A stretch of DNA of 46,388 bases from a virus. Below, one piece after another: positions 33,565 through 40,902 of the stretch. A program made the translations under genes and the position numbers. The notes beneath the pieces were generated by a model. It had not been told where the DNA came from. It was given only the letters and a program-made list of their open reading frames with translations, and ran no database searches. The stretch spans positions 1-46,388 of the IMG/VR virus record IMGVR_UViG_3300027976_002058, one strand, 5' to 3'. Positions within the stretch are counted from its first letter, which is position 1; each line of letters opens with the position of its first letter.

Positions 33565-34311
33565 TTATCCCAGCTTGTTTTCGTCCTTCCAAGCGGAGTC
33601 GGAAGTTTTCTTGAGAATATTGGCCACCCCTTCGTAGATCATACGACCGATGCGACGAAGCGGGTCGTTGAGCAGAGTCCAAAACAAGGACGGGGGCCAA
33701 TACACAATCCAGGCGGTGATTCTGGCTTTGAACTTATCCGGGGTCGGCTTTTCAATGCTAATCTGGCGACCAAACCAATCAGAAAAATAGGCTTCCTTCT
33801 GGAAGTCCTTCCAATACGGAAGGAGGGCTTCGGTCATGGTGCCATTAGATTCAGTCCAAACAGCCAAATCCACTCTTGCCTTGTCAATGAGCGATTGAGG
33901 AAGTTGGGAGTCACGCTGAATACGTTCTGAATATCTTTGGATCGTTATTTTGAGAGAATCAATTGTCAGTTTCCAATCACCAAGCCAAGTTTGTTTAGTG
34001 TCACGGTTATGATCTCGAACATCACGAACGAACCACCACCATTTGCCGACATACGGCGAAATGACGTAGAGTGTACCAAAGAGGAAGTACCCTAATGCAC
34101 CAATTACAGTGTAAGTAGGGTTATGATAAACCCACCGGACAATATCACCCATGCCGGAGCCGCCTAAAATCAACAGGCCCAACACGAGCAATATGGTGAA
34201 GGGTGCCGCCATATACTTTTCACCTTCCAGAAGATAAATCAGGAATATGAATTCGGCTGCGATCAGCACCCAAAACCAAAACGTACCCACCACAAACAGT
34301 TCAAAGAGCAT
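33565..34311 (-). CDS. Membrane protein, 248 aa
   Basis: Three hydrophobic segments in the first 90 residues (about 5-28, 34-52 and 68-88), then a soluble helical part and a Trp-rich stretch (ITAWIVYWPPSLFWTLLNDP). Preceded by AAGGAAGAAGAAG. Role unknown; could be a holin-like or host-membrane remodelling protein. Confidence 0.7.
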   Translation of the reverse strand: MLFELFVVGTFWFWVLIAAEFIFLIYLLEGEKYMAAPFTILLVLGLLILGGSGMGDIVRWVYHNPTYTVIGALGYFLFGTLYVISPYVGKWWWFVRDVRDHNRDTKQTWLGDWKLTIDSLKITIQRYSERIQRDSQLPQSLIDKARVDLAVWTESNGTMTEALLPYWKDFQKEAYFSDWFGRQISIEKPTPDKFKARITAWIVYWPPSLFWTLLNDPLRRIGRMIYEGVANILKKTSDSAWKDENKLG

Positions 34312-34323
34312 TCTTCTTCTTCC

Positions 34324-34710
34324 TTACTTGACGACTTGGACAACTCCACGAAGCACTAACGGTTGAACCAATGGCGTCCAGTTGGTCAATTCATTACTAT
34401 GCTGCGATTTACCCCCGCCGTTCACATTGACGGCCACGGTGATATGTTTGATCTTATTGTTGCTAGGGACTGAAGATTCAACCGCTACAGCAATCACACG
34501 ATTGTCTTCGGCGAAGTTTTTCGCTACAACTTCAAATTGCTGACCCACAAGGTCAGCGGCAGGTCCACTCTCGGCGGGTCCGAGGTTAATGGTCATGTGA
34601 TGACAAATTATCTTCCAATCCAAAGGAACGACTGGATGAAACAGAAACAACTTCAATAGTTGTGCGTGAGAATCTTCATCGAGAACTAAGGCGGTGTATA
34701 CAAACGCCAT
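34324..34710 (-). CDS. 2H phosphoesterase (RNA end repair or cyclic-nucleotide cleavage)
   Basis: 128 aa with two H-x-T motifs, HHMTINLG (37-44) and KHITVAVN (88-95), about 50 residues apart, the signature of the 2H superfamily (LigT, CPDase, AKAP18, tRNA ligase CPD domain, anti-CBASS Acb1). These enzymes open 2',3'-cyclic phosphates on RNA ends or hydrolyse cyclic nucleotides. The ending NVNGGGKSQHSNELTNWTPL resembles the CPD-type branch linked to RNA ligases. Its ATG overlaps the stop of the zinc-ribbon gene (TAATG). Confidence 0.75.
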   Translation of the reverse strand: MAFVYTALVLDEDSHAQLLKLFLFHPVVPLDWKIICHHMTINLGPAESGPAADLVGQQFEVVAKNFAEDNRVIAVAVESSVPSNNKIKHITVAVNVNGGGKSQHSNELTNWTPLVQPLVLRGVVQVVK

Positions 34711-35027
34711 TATTCATCCTTTTTCTTAAAGATATGTTTCAATGCTTCTTCGATGGCACCGGGAACTGCGCCTTCAAACACGACTTTTTCCCCATGAGCT
34801 TTAGCTTTTTCTTCGATGGTATTCTTCTGAATGCAGGGAATGCAAATCAAATGAGCCTGGGGTTTTTCCTCGATGAATTTTTGACTAGATAGCGACAAGT
34901 GAATGTCGCTGCCACAAGTCCCGCATTGTTTGACAATACTTCCATCTGCAACCGCAGTGGGGTTCCACAACCCCATTTGAACGGTCATACAGCCGATGTA
35001 TATTTGGTTTTCTGGTTCTTTTGTCAT
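34710..35027 (-). CDS. Zinc-ribbon protein, 105 aa
   Basis: CGTC (35-38) and CIPC (62-65) form a four-Cys zinc site. Start MTKEPENQIYIGCM; coupled by overlap to the 2H phosphoesterase gene and directly after the 45-aa membrane protein. The C-terminal half is helical with KVVFEGAVPGAIEEALKHIF. Role unknown. Confidence 0.65.
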   Translation of the reverse strand: MTKEPENQIYIGCMTVQMGLWNPTAVADGSIVKQCGTCGSDIHLSLSSQKFIEEKPQAHLICIPCIQKNTIEEKAKAHGEKVVFEGAVPGAIEEALKHIFKKKDE

Positions 35028-35028
35028 T

Positions 35029-35166
35029 TTATCCACGAAAGAAGTAGTAGATTGCTGCCGCAACCATAAGCCAAAAGGGAATCGACGCCAGGATCATCAA
35101 TACGCAGCCTCTAGCTGCATCATTATCAGTGTGGAGGTTTTCGTGTTCGTCGCTTTCGCTTCTCAT
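35029..35166 (-). CDS. Small membrane protein, 45 aa, overlaps the upstream gene
   Basis: MRSESDEHENLHTDNDAARG followed by one membrane segment (VLMILASIPFWLMVAAAIYY) and FFRG. Begins inside the 65-aa gene in another frame with AAGG upstream and ends 1 base before the next ATG, a typical packed operon. Confidence 0.55.
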   Translation of the reverse strand: MRSESDEHENLHTDNDAARGCVLMILASIPFWLMVAAAIYYFFRG

Positions 35167-35323
35167 AGACCTTCATATTCTTAAACTGAAGAGTTTCGTT
35201 GCCATCACCATCTGTCTCACGTTCAATAAATACTTGCTTGGGAACTGGTTCGGGCGGTTCCCACATGGATACGCTCCAAGGTTCATCTATAGAGCGAGGT
35301 TTGTTTGCCCTACGTTTTTTCAT
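35126..35323 (-). CDS. Hypothetical basic protein, 65 aa
   Basis: MKKRRANKPRSIDEPWSVSM..., ending VYEKRKRRTRKPPH; charged, probably flexible. The end overlaps the 45-aa gene by 41 bases. Confidence 0.5.
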   Translation of the reverse strand: MKKRRANKPRSIDEPWSVSMWEPPEPVPKQVFIERETDGDGNETLQFKNMKVYEKRKRRTRKPPH

Positions 35324-35369
35324 CTTGACTCATTCTACCACGAAAAAAGCCATGTTGTAAAGCAGACCA

Positions 35370-35843
35370 TTACTTCTTACGGAATTCCCACGGTGGAATT
35401 GGATGCTTGTCGTTCCATAAGCCCAACTTATGACTCTTGGAGTAATCTTGGGCCGCAGCCATTTCCGAAGAATGGGAGTATTCTGTGTAGTGCCAAGCCC
35501 AGCCTTCTTCGATCATTTCCTTATTGATGTACCGGCCATGCAAATAGACTTTACCAATAACTCGTCCATAGCGATCTTTTTTGGACCATTCCACATTAAC
35601 GTGTTTGCCGAATATCTTGTCGCTGAGTGCTTCTTTGGCTTTGGTCCCGAAGGGTTGCTTTTTTTCAGGACAGTCGATTTCGGCCAGACGCACTTTTAAT
35701 TGCGTTTTATCTGGAGTCAATATAGTAATGGTGTCGCCATCCGATATTCCCACCACATTGCTTATGGTCGCAGTGCTAACGGTAAATGCCAGCACTGTAC
35801 TAATGATGGCAAGAATGAAGACTATTTTGAATAATTTCAGCAT
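35370..35843 (-). CDS. Secreted thermonuclease (SNase-like)
   Basis: 157 aa. A signal or anchor (about 4-23) precedes an SNase fold: GISDGDTITI (32-41), VRLAEIDCPE (51-60) and DRYGRVIGKV (90-99) carry the calcium-binding Asp, catalytic Arg and Glu and second Arg of staphylococcal nuclease. It cleaves DNA and RNA and would act outside the membrane, e.g. degrading host or competitor nucleic acid. Its ATG shares a base with the tyrS stop (TGATG). Confidence 0.88.
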   Translation of the reverse strand: MLKLFKIVFILAIISTVLAFTVSTATISNVVGISDGDTITILTPDKTQLKVRLAEIDCPEKKQPFGTKAKEALSDKIFGKHVNVEWSKKDRYGRVIGKVYLHGRYINKEMIEEGWAWHYTEYSHSSEMAAAQDYSKSHKLGLWNDKHPIPPWEFRKK

Positions 35844-36967
35844 CAGTTAATCCTAACAAAGTCACGTCGTCCGCACTGAACAACTTGTCCGGGCTTCAAC
35901 ATCAATTGTTCATCAAAGACCTTTACGCCATCGACTTTAACAGCACCGTCTTTAAGTCTTTGCCGGGCAGCAGTTTTTGAAATTGTACAGCAAGCAACAA
36001 CGGCATTTAACAGTGGCGTGGCAGGGATTGTAGGAATGTCCGATGGGAGTTCCTTATTCTGCACGGTCTTGAGGAAGTTTTCCTGAGCCGATTGAGCAAG
36101 TTGCAGGCCATGCAATTGGTTCACAATTTCCAAGGCAAGAATTTTTTTCTTGTTCATTGGATGAATATCATCGACCATAAAATCGACGAATAAAGGGAAC
36201 CATTCTTCCATGACGGCATCTGGGATGGACATAACCTTCCCGAATATATCATTGGGGTCTTCATCAAAGAAGACGCAGTTGCCCAGGCTTTTGCTCATTT
36301 TCCTGCCATCTGTGCCATTGATGATGGGCAGCATGATGCAGGCTTGAGGCTTTTGTCCATTGGCTTCTTGCAGATGTCGAGCAACTTGAAAGTTGAAGAG
36401 TTGGTCCTGACCGCCGATTTCAATTTCTGATTGTAGAGCGACACTATCCCAGCCTTGGCAAATAGGCACTAGGAGTTCGTGCATTCCAATAGATTGGTTA
36501 TTCGCAATGCGATCTTGAAAGGCGTTGCGGCTGGTCATGTGGGAAAGAGTGAACTTGGCTACCTGTTTCATGAAGGTAGGAAGTGTCATTTTATTGTGCA
36601 GCCAACCGTTTCTGCATATCACCCATTTGTGAGGCACTATTTCATCGAAATGGTCAGTGCCGAAGTTTTCTTTGCCAAGTATTTTCTTGATTTGTGAAAA
36701 TATTGAATCGGCATTGGCTTCAACATCGGATTCAGCCAATATTGGCCGGGTTGCATCACGACCAGAAGGGTCGCCAAGTTGGGCTGTGAAAGTTCCCAAT
36801 ACAATTGTGAGTTTATGCCCTTCCAGCATCATCTTTTTAGCAAGGCGTAGCGGAACAAGATGCCCTAAATGCAAACGAGGGAAGGTCGGGTCGATCCCAA
36901 ACTTCACCCGTTTGCATGGGGTCAAATCGGCATTTTCAGGAAATACTTGAAACACTTGAAACGCCAT
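35843..36967 (-). CDS. tyrS: Tyrosyl-tRNA synthetase
   Basis: 374 aa, class I. HLGH (33-36) is the HIGH motif, GRKMSKSLGN (221-230) the KMSKS loop, with IGGQDQLFNF typical of TyrRS, and the last 60 residues form an S4 RNA-binding domain (TAARQRLKDGAVKVDGVKVF). It charges tRNA-Tyr with tyrosine. The N-terminus lacks about 30 residues compared with bacterial TyrRS, as in phage-type enzymes. No tRNA-Tyr was found in the window. The start region has a repeat (FQVFQVF). Followed by the thermonuclease gene with a 1-base overlap. Confidence 0.92.
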   Translation of the reverse strand: MAFQVFQVFPENADLTPCKRVKFGIDPTFPRLHLGHLVPLRLAKKMMLEGHKLTIVLGTFTAQLGDPSGRDATRPILAESDVEANADSIFSQIKKILGKENFGTDHFDEIVPHKWVICRNGWLHNKMTLPTFMKQVAKFTLSHMTSRNAFQDRIANNQSIGMHELLVPICQGWDSVALQSEIEIGGQDQLFNFQVARHLQEANGQKPQACIMLPIINGTDGRKMSKSLGNCVFFDEDPNDIFGKVMSIPDAVMEEWFPLFVDFMVDDIHPMNKKKILALEIVNQLHGLQLAQSAQENFLKTVQNKELPSDIPTIPATPLLNAVVACCTISKTAARQRLKDGAVKVDGVKVFDEQLMLKPGQVVQCGRRDFVRIN

Positions 36968-36976
36968 GATTGTTGC

Positions 36977-37543
36977 TCACGCCAAATCTTCCAGGGACAA
37001 GCCAGCCGCTCTTGCTTTCCCAACAAAGGTCGAAACCTTTTCGGCATAAGCATCGTATGTCGCACTAAGTTCTTCAGGGATCACGTCGAAAATTTCATCG
37101 CAAGCGTGCTCTGCGTAATCCCTGATGGCATTGTTGAGTGACGCAACCTGATTCTTGTTCAGGTTGTGGTCTTTCGTCAGCTTGGCGGTGAACGAATGAC
37201 TAAAGAGATCATCTTCAGTAATCTCATTACCATGAGAAAACAGATTTGTGAATTCATTAACGCCGAGGCTTGGCCCCTCTGATGTAATGGTGAATCGAAT
37301 TGGCAACACCAGATCAAAGGTGGCTTTTCGACTCAGCCTTTTGCCTTCTTTGCCAAGAGCAGCAAATTCCTTCTTCAAAGCATCAAGTTCCCCGGATGCT
37401 TTGAAGGCTTTCAGTGTAGCCTTGGCTTCCTTTTCTTTTTGTTCGAGAGACTTAACTCTGGCCTCAATAATTAAGGCTTCGAGTTGCACAGCGGACAATT
37501 CGGCGAGGTTGATGCCGCTTGTCACAGGTTTTGTTTTCGCCAT
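36977..37543 (-). CDS. Hypothetical protein with an LAELS..QLEALI motif, 188 aa
   Basis: Start MAKTKPVTSGINLAELSAVQ. Residues 9-27 form a short motif common at the start of phage and H-NS-like proteins; then a coiled coil (34-65) and a folded C-terminal half. A diverged copy of the motif's DNA lies inverted at 46019-46083. Function unknown. Confidence 0.65.
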   Translation of the reverse strand: MAKTKPVTSGINLAELSAVQLEALIIEARVKSLEQKEKEAKATLKAFKASGELDALKKEFAALGKEGKRLSRKATFDLVLPIRFTITSEGPSLGVNEFTNLFSHGNEITEDDLFSHSFTAKLTKDHNLNKNQVASLNNAIRDYAEHACDEIFDVIPEELSATYDAYAEKVSTFVGKARAAGLSLEDLA

Positions 37544-37547
37544 TGGA

Positions 37548-37940
37548 CTAGGGTTCCTTTTGGAATAGAGAGACTTGCTTAGTCTTGACTCGATCCATCC
37601 AGAACATCTGGATGGGATTCACTTCAATTGAAAGCACCACTAAAACTTCGCCGACATTGGTTTCAATTCCATTGACGGTTGCAAACAACCGCATGTAGGA
37701 ATTGTCAGCAGCAAGTTCAAGTCTGAGTGATTTACCGTCAGAAATCGCTTTGTCGCCTTCGATCAACATTTCCAGACTACCATCTGGCTCGAATCCATTC
37801 CCATCCGGGTCGGTAATTTCAACTATTTTCCATTTGCCTTGAATATCCGTGATGGAAGAGATGTTCCTCACGGTGGGCTTTTCAGGTGCGCAGCCTGAGA
37901 CAGAAGCAAGGAATGCGACGACAAAAAGCAATTTCCACAT
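37548..37940 (-). CDS. Lipoprotein, 130 aa
   Basis: MWKLLFVVAFLASVSGC ends in a lipobox (SVSG-Cys17). The mature part is beta-rich (IQGKWKIVEITDPDGNGFEP), like lipocalin-type TIGR03067 proteins common in planctomycetes. Anchored at a membrane surface; role unknown. Confidence 0.75.
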   Translation of the reverse strand: MWKLLFVVAFLASVSGCAPEKPTVRNISSITDIQGKWKIVEITDPDGNGFEPDGSLEMLIEGDKAISDGKSLRLELAADNSYMRLFATVNGIETNVGEVLVVLSIEVNPIQMFWMDRVKTKQVSLFQKEP

Positions 37941-38003
37941 ACGTTTTCTCCAAATGAAGGAGAGCTAACATACCACATCACCCTTGGTTTTGTAAAGTCG
38001 ATT

Positions 38004-38300
38004 TCAATCCTGCTGGGGAGCGTTTGTTGTGTAATGCGGATACGGGCAGGTTTTTGTCTCGTGATATTCAATCAGTTTGTTTTTGGCGGCGACAAGCACA
38101 TCAAAAACCATCACATATGCTCGAAAGCTGGTTTCATCTACACAGTTGTTGTGAATGAATTCTTTGACGTAATCGCAAATAAGATACATCTCGACAATTT
38201 CGCTGATTCGATAAATTCCCGTTCTGGTGGCAATTTCGATACAGCCAGTTTTGTATTCGACATTCATGAGATGCCCTATCAATCCGAATGAGAAGGCCAT
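38004..38300 (-). CDS. Hypothetical protein, 98 aa
   Basis: MAFSFGLIGHLMNVEYKTGC..., helical with YLICDYVKEFIHNNC. Start uncertain (also 38312 or 38267). Divergent from the plus gene at 38311. Confidence 0.5.
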   Translation of the reverse strand: MAFSFGLIGHLMNVEYKTGCIEIATRTGIYRISEIVEMYLICDYVKEFIHNNCVDETSFRAYVMVFDVLVAAKNKLIEYHETKTCPYPHYTTNAPQQD

Positions 38301-38310
38301 ATATACCAGC

Positions 38311-38922
38311 ATGTGTGATGAGTTACAAGGCTTTAAGCAGTTCTTCGTTGAAAGTGAACTTGCCCCGGTGAGTCGGGATGCAGTCCATGCTGAACTATCA
38401 CGTCTGGAGCGAGGGCATTACTTCTTCATTCTGCCAACAGACCACAAACTTGCTGAATATTTCATGAAGGGACACCTGATGAAAGCCAGCTTCATGAATT
38501 GTACATCTGCTGATGAATCTGACATTGGCAAAGCGATCAAAAAATTGACGCCAGAAAAAGATACTTTATTGATTGTTTGTTTCCCAAAGCGATGGGAGAA
38601 GAAATTGGGACGTGGCAAGAACGTCAAAGAAGTCTTTGCAAATATGTTTGGCGAACACGGACAATCGGTTCAATATGTCTGGGGCGTATATTCTCATTGG
38701 AATCCACGGATCGAAGAACATGACGAGGGGCATTTTTTCCGAAACCCAAATTATCACGCCAGCGACAGCTTATTGGACAAATGGCTGGAGAAGCATCCGG
38801 CTGTCAAAGACAAGTTGGCGGTCCCACTGAATCGTCAGCCACGAGTTATGGGACATCATTTATTAGACCAAGGCCGACCTTCATATCACGGTTGGCGAGA
38901 GCCGGAATTACCGGGCAGCTAA
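38311..38922 (+). CDS. Hypothetical protein, 203 aa
   Basis: MCDELQGFKQFFVESELAPV...; alpha/beta with DTLLIVCFPKRWEKKLGRGK and a C-terminal stretch rich in His and Pro (DQGRPSYHGWREPELPGS). The only plus gene in a minus block. No good ribosome site; start could be 38263. Convergent 15-base overlap with the next gene. Function unknown. Confidence 0.6.
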   Translation: MCDELQGFKQFFVESELAPVSRDAVHAELSRLERGHYFFILPTDHKLAEYFMKGHLMKASFMNCTSADESDIGKAIKKLTPEKDTLLIVCFPKRWEKKLGRGKNVKEVFANMFGEHGQSVQYVWGVYSHWNPRIEEHDEGHFFRNPNYHASDSLLDKWLEKHPAVKDKLAVPLNRQPRVMGHHLLDQGRPSYHGWREPELPGS

Positions 38923-39765
38923 ACTTCTCTTCGCCAATTCAGAAATGAAATGGGCGCTTTCAGTCGGAGAGTTCTCAGCCAATATTTCAAATGGATCGCC
39001 GAAGGAAACAAAATCTGGTGCTGTATATTGAAACATTGTCTTATTGAAGACTGGCGGCAACCCGTGTTTATAATGAACGAATGGAGAATTGCTGCTATCC
39101 AGCATGGTCATAGTCAGGGTGTAATCTCCTCGCAACATTATTTGTCCCACAAAATCCGATAGATTCATTGCCCAGGCAAGAGTGGTTGTGTGTTCCCAAA
39201 TAGGTTGTTTTCTCAATAATTGATTGAGGGCCAATTTTTCAGCAAGCACAATGGCCCGTTCAAATAATTCTTCTGGTATTTTGTTAAAGATCATGATAGG
39301 TCCGAGTGGAACCCAAGATGTTTCATAATCGGCTTTCTTTTTATTCGTCACTTCCCAGAACGGACCAACTGCTTCTTCTGCTGATTCAAGCGTGAAGAAT
39401 GGAGACGGGGAAAAGACTATTTCGGAGAATTCAGATTGAAGTGGAATATTTAGTTTGTTTTTCAAAACAACATCTGTTGGGATATAAGTGAAAGGTTGAG
39501 TGATCCACTTGTTTTGCACCGCCCAGGAAAGATCATAAAGAGCGTTCAGTTCTTTATAGCCTCTTACTTTTCCGATGTTTTCGTGAGCTTGGATTCTTTC
39601 ATGGCTTGCGATATTACGCCAAAACAAAGAATGTATTGGCGTATCGGACTCGGCTAGGCAAACCAGCAGGTCTTTTTCGCAGTTGTGATATTTGAAACTC
39701 TCAATCAGGAGTTCAAGTTGCCACTGTTGATATGGCGTATTTTCGGCGCTTACTAAGTATTCCAT
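38908..39765 (-). CDS. Glycosyltransferase-like protein, 285 aa
   Basis: MEYLVSAENTPYQQWQLELL..., FTYIPTDVVLKNKLNIPLQS, SWVPLGPIMIFNK and WEHTTTLAWAMNLSDF. The layout (YQ.WQ..LL..S, a PTD core like a DxD site, a late W..E..AWA) recalls GT-A glycosyltransferases of the arabinosyl/galactosyl type. If right it may sugar-modify host or phage components. Moderate support only. Confidence 0.5.
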   Translation of the reverse strand: MEYLVSAENTPYQQWQLELLIESFKYHNCEKDLLVCLAESDTPIHSLFWRNIASHERIQAHENIGKVRGYKELNALYDLSWAVQNKWITQPFTYIPTDVVLKNKLNIPLQSEFSEIVFSPSPFFTLESAEEAVGPFWEVTNKKKADYETSWVPLGPIMIFNKIPEELFERAIVLAEKLALNQLLRKQPIWEHTTTLAWAMNLSDFVGQIMLRGDYTLTMTMLDSSNSPFVHYKHGLPPVFNKTMFQYTAPDFVSFGDPFEILAENSPTESAHFISELAKRSLAAR

Positions 39766-39777
39766 GATTTGAAAGAG

Positions 39778-40152
39778 TTATTTACCGCCGATTTTGTTGC
39801 ACTTAAAAGCAATTTGACTTACTGCTGGCAAATAACATTGTTCATAAACTCGATAGACTTCGCTGTAGGCAACGCCCCAAGAAGCATCATGAGATATTTT
39901 CTCAAATTCAATCCAGTCAAGAGAGTCATGCAAATGATTCCATGCTCGTGCATGCGCCCATTCGTGCAACAATGTGTCTATGGCCGAAGATTCAAAAATA
40001 TCACGATTGATGCGAATGAAGAATTTTTTCTTCCCCAAACTACAATCACCGTCTAAACCAGATAACTTTACCCGGCGAACACTTACTGGAAATGCCGCAG
40101 GGCATTTTTGTTTCAATATAGACACTAGCGTCTTATAGGCTCGATAATCCAT
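39778..40152 (-). CDS. HEWAH zinc metallopeptidase-like protein, 124 aa
   Basis: LLHEWAHARAW (61-71) is an HExxH zinc site, followed by ISHDASWGVAYSEVY (86-100) whose His/Asp could be the third ligand. This HEWAH...H+..WG pattern is a small SprT-like family of phages and bacteria. Substrate unknown. Confidence 0.75.
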   Translation of the reverse strand: MDYRAYKTLVSILKQKCPAAFPVSVRRVKLSGLDGDCSLGKKKFFIRINRDIFESSAIDTLLHEWAHARAWNHLHDSLDWIEFEKISHDASWGVAYSEVYRVYEQCYLPAVSQIAFKCNKIGGK

Positions 40153-40178
40153 TTTCGTCCCCCATTGCCAATAAAAAA

Positions 40179-40216
40179 ATACCCATGAGTAAACCGGGCG
40201 GCTCGCTCATGGGTAT
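40179..40216 (-). terminator. Rho-independent terminator
   Basis: ATACCCATGAG/CTCATGGGTAT with a GC-rich loop and, on the minus strand, a T-run after the stem; ends the HAD gene transcript. Confidence 0.82.
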
Positions 40217-40236
40217 ATACTGGCAGGGAGGGCTAA

Positions 40237-40836
40237 TTAAATGTCGTGTTTCTCACCCGTTAGGACATCGTGAATAACGATTCTCTCCAAATGAGTGAAT
40301 TTAGCCTTCCACTGCTTCGCCAAAGTGAAAAATGCACTGGTATGTTCTGGACGGTCTTCCCAAATCTCCAACACCGTAAGTCCTTGGTGCATAAGGTCTT
40401 CGGAGATAAAGTTCGACTTAATCTCCAGCGTATCCCGACCTTTTTGTCCGGGCTGACCCCTGAAATAGTGACTATGGAAAATCAGGTCGAAATGTTCACA
40501 GATTGCAATAACCCGTTTGCGATTCTTGAACGGACGACCCGTCATCAAGACGAGTTCGGCGTCTTCGTCTTTGGCATCTTCTCGATATGCGGCGATGGTA
40601 TCAGCAATCAGCCACTCTTCTCCTGGCTTTTCCGGGACAATAGGTGGCGATAGTGATTCCAACCGACCCCACCAGCCAAGGAACGGGAGCGTATTCCCGG
40701 TTGCTTCCAGGTACGCAAGTTCTCCAGCTTCCCGGTCGGGAGAGTTGAATAGGGTTCCATCGAAGTCGTATATCACCAACCGCTTTTTACGGTTGCGGGG
40801 CTTCGGGAGCCATTTTTCGAGGGTTTGTTTGCTCAT
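40237..40836 (-). CDS. Swiss-army-knife-type HAD protein (RNA repair-like)
   Basis: 199 aa. IYDFDGTLFNSP (22-33) holds the two catalytic Asp of HAD phosphatases, ELVLMTGRPFKNR (94-106) motif II, and LEIWEDRPEHTSAFF (156-170) the acidic motif IV. This W.EDR.EH ending is the HAD_SAK pattern found in Swiss Army Knife RNA repair proteins, which combine phosphatase with kinase/ligase-type activities. It likely removes phosphate from RNA ends. Lies next to a nucleotidyltransferase and near a 2H phosphoesterase. Confidence 0.75.
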   Translation of the reverse strand: MSKQTLEKWLPKPRNRKKRLVIYDFDGTLFNSPDREAGELAYLEATGNTLPFLGWWGRLESLSPPIVPEKPGEEWLIADTIAAYREDAKDEDAELVLMTGRPFKNRKRVIAICEHFDLIFHSHYFRGQPGQKGRDTLEIKSNFISEDLMHQGLTVLEIWEDRPEHTSAFFTLAKQWKAKFTHLERIVIHDVLTGEKHDI

Positions 40837-40902
40837 GATTCGGATATTCTACCGTAGAGCAGTCGGTTTGTAAAGCGATGTACTTTGAGCCATTCACTAA
40901 AA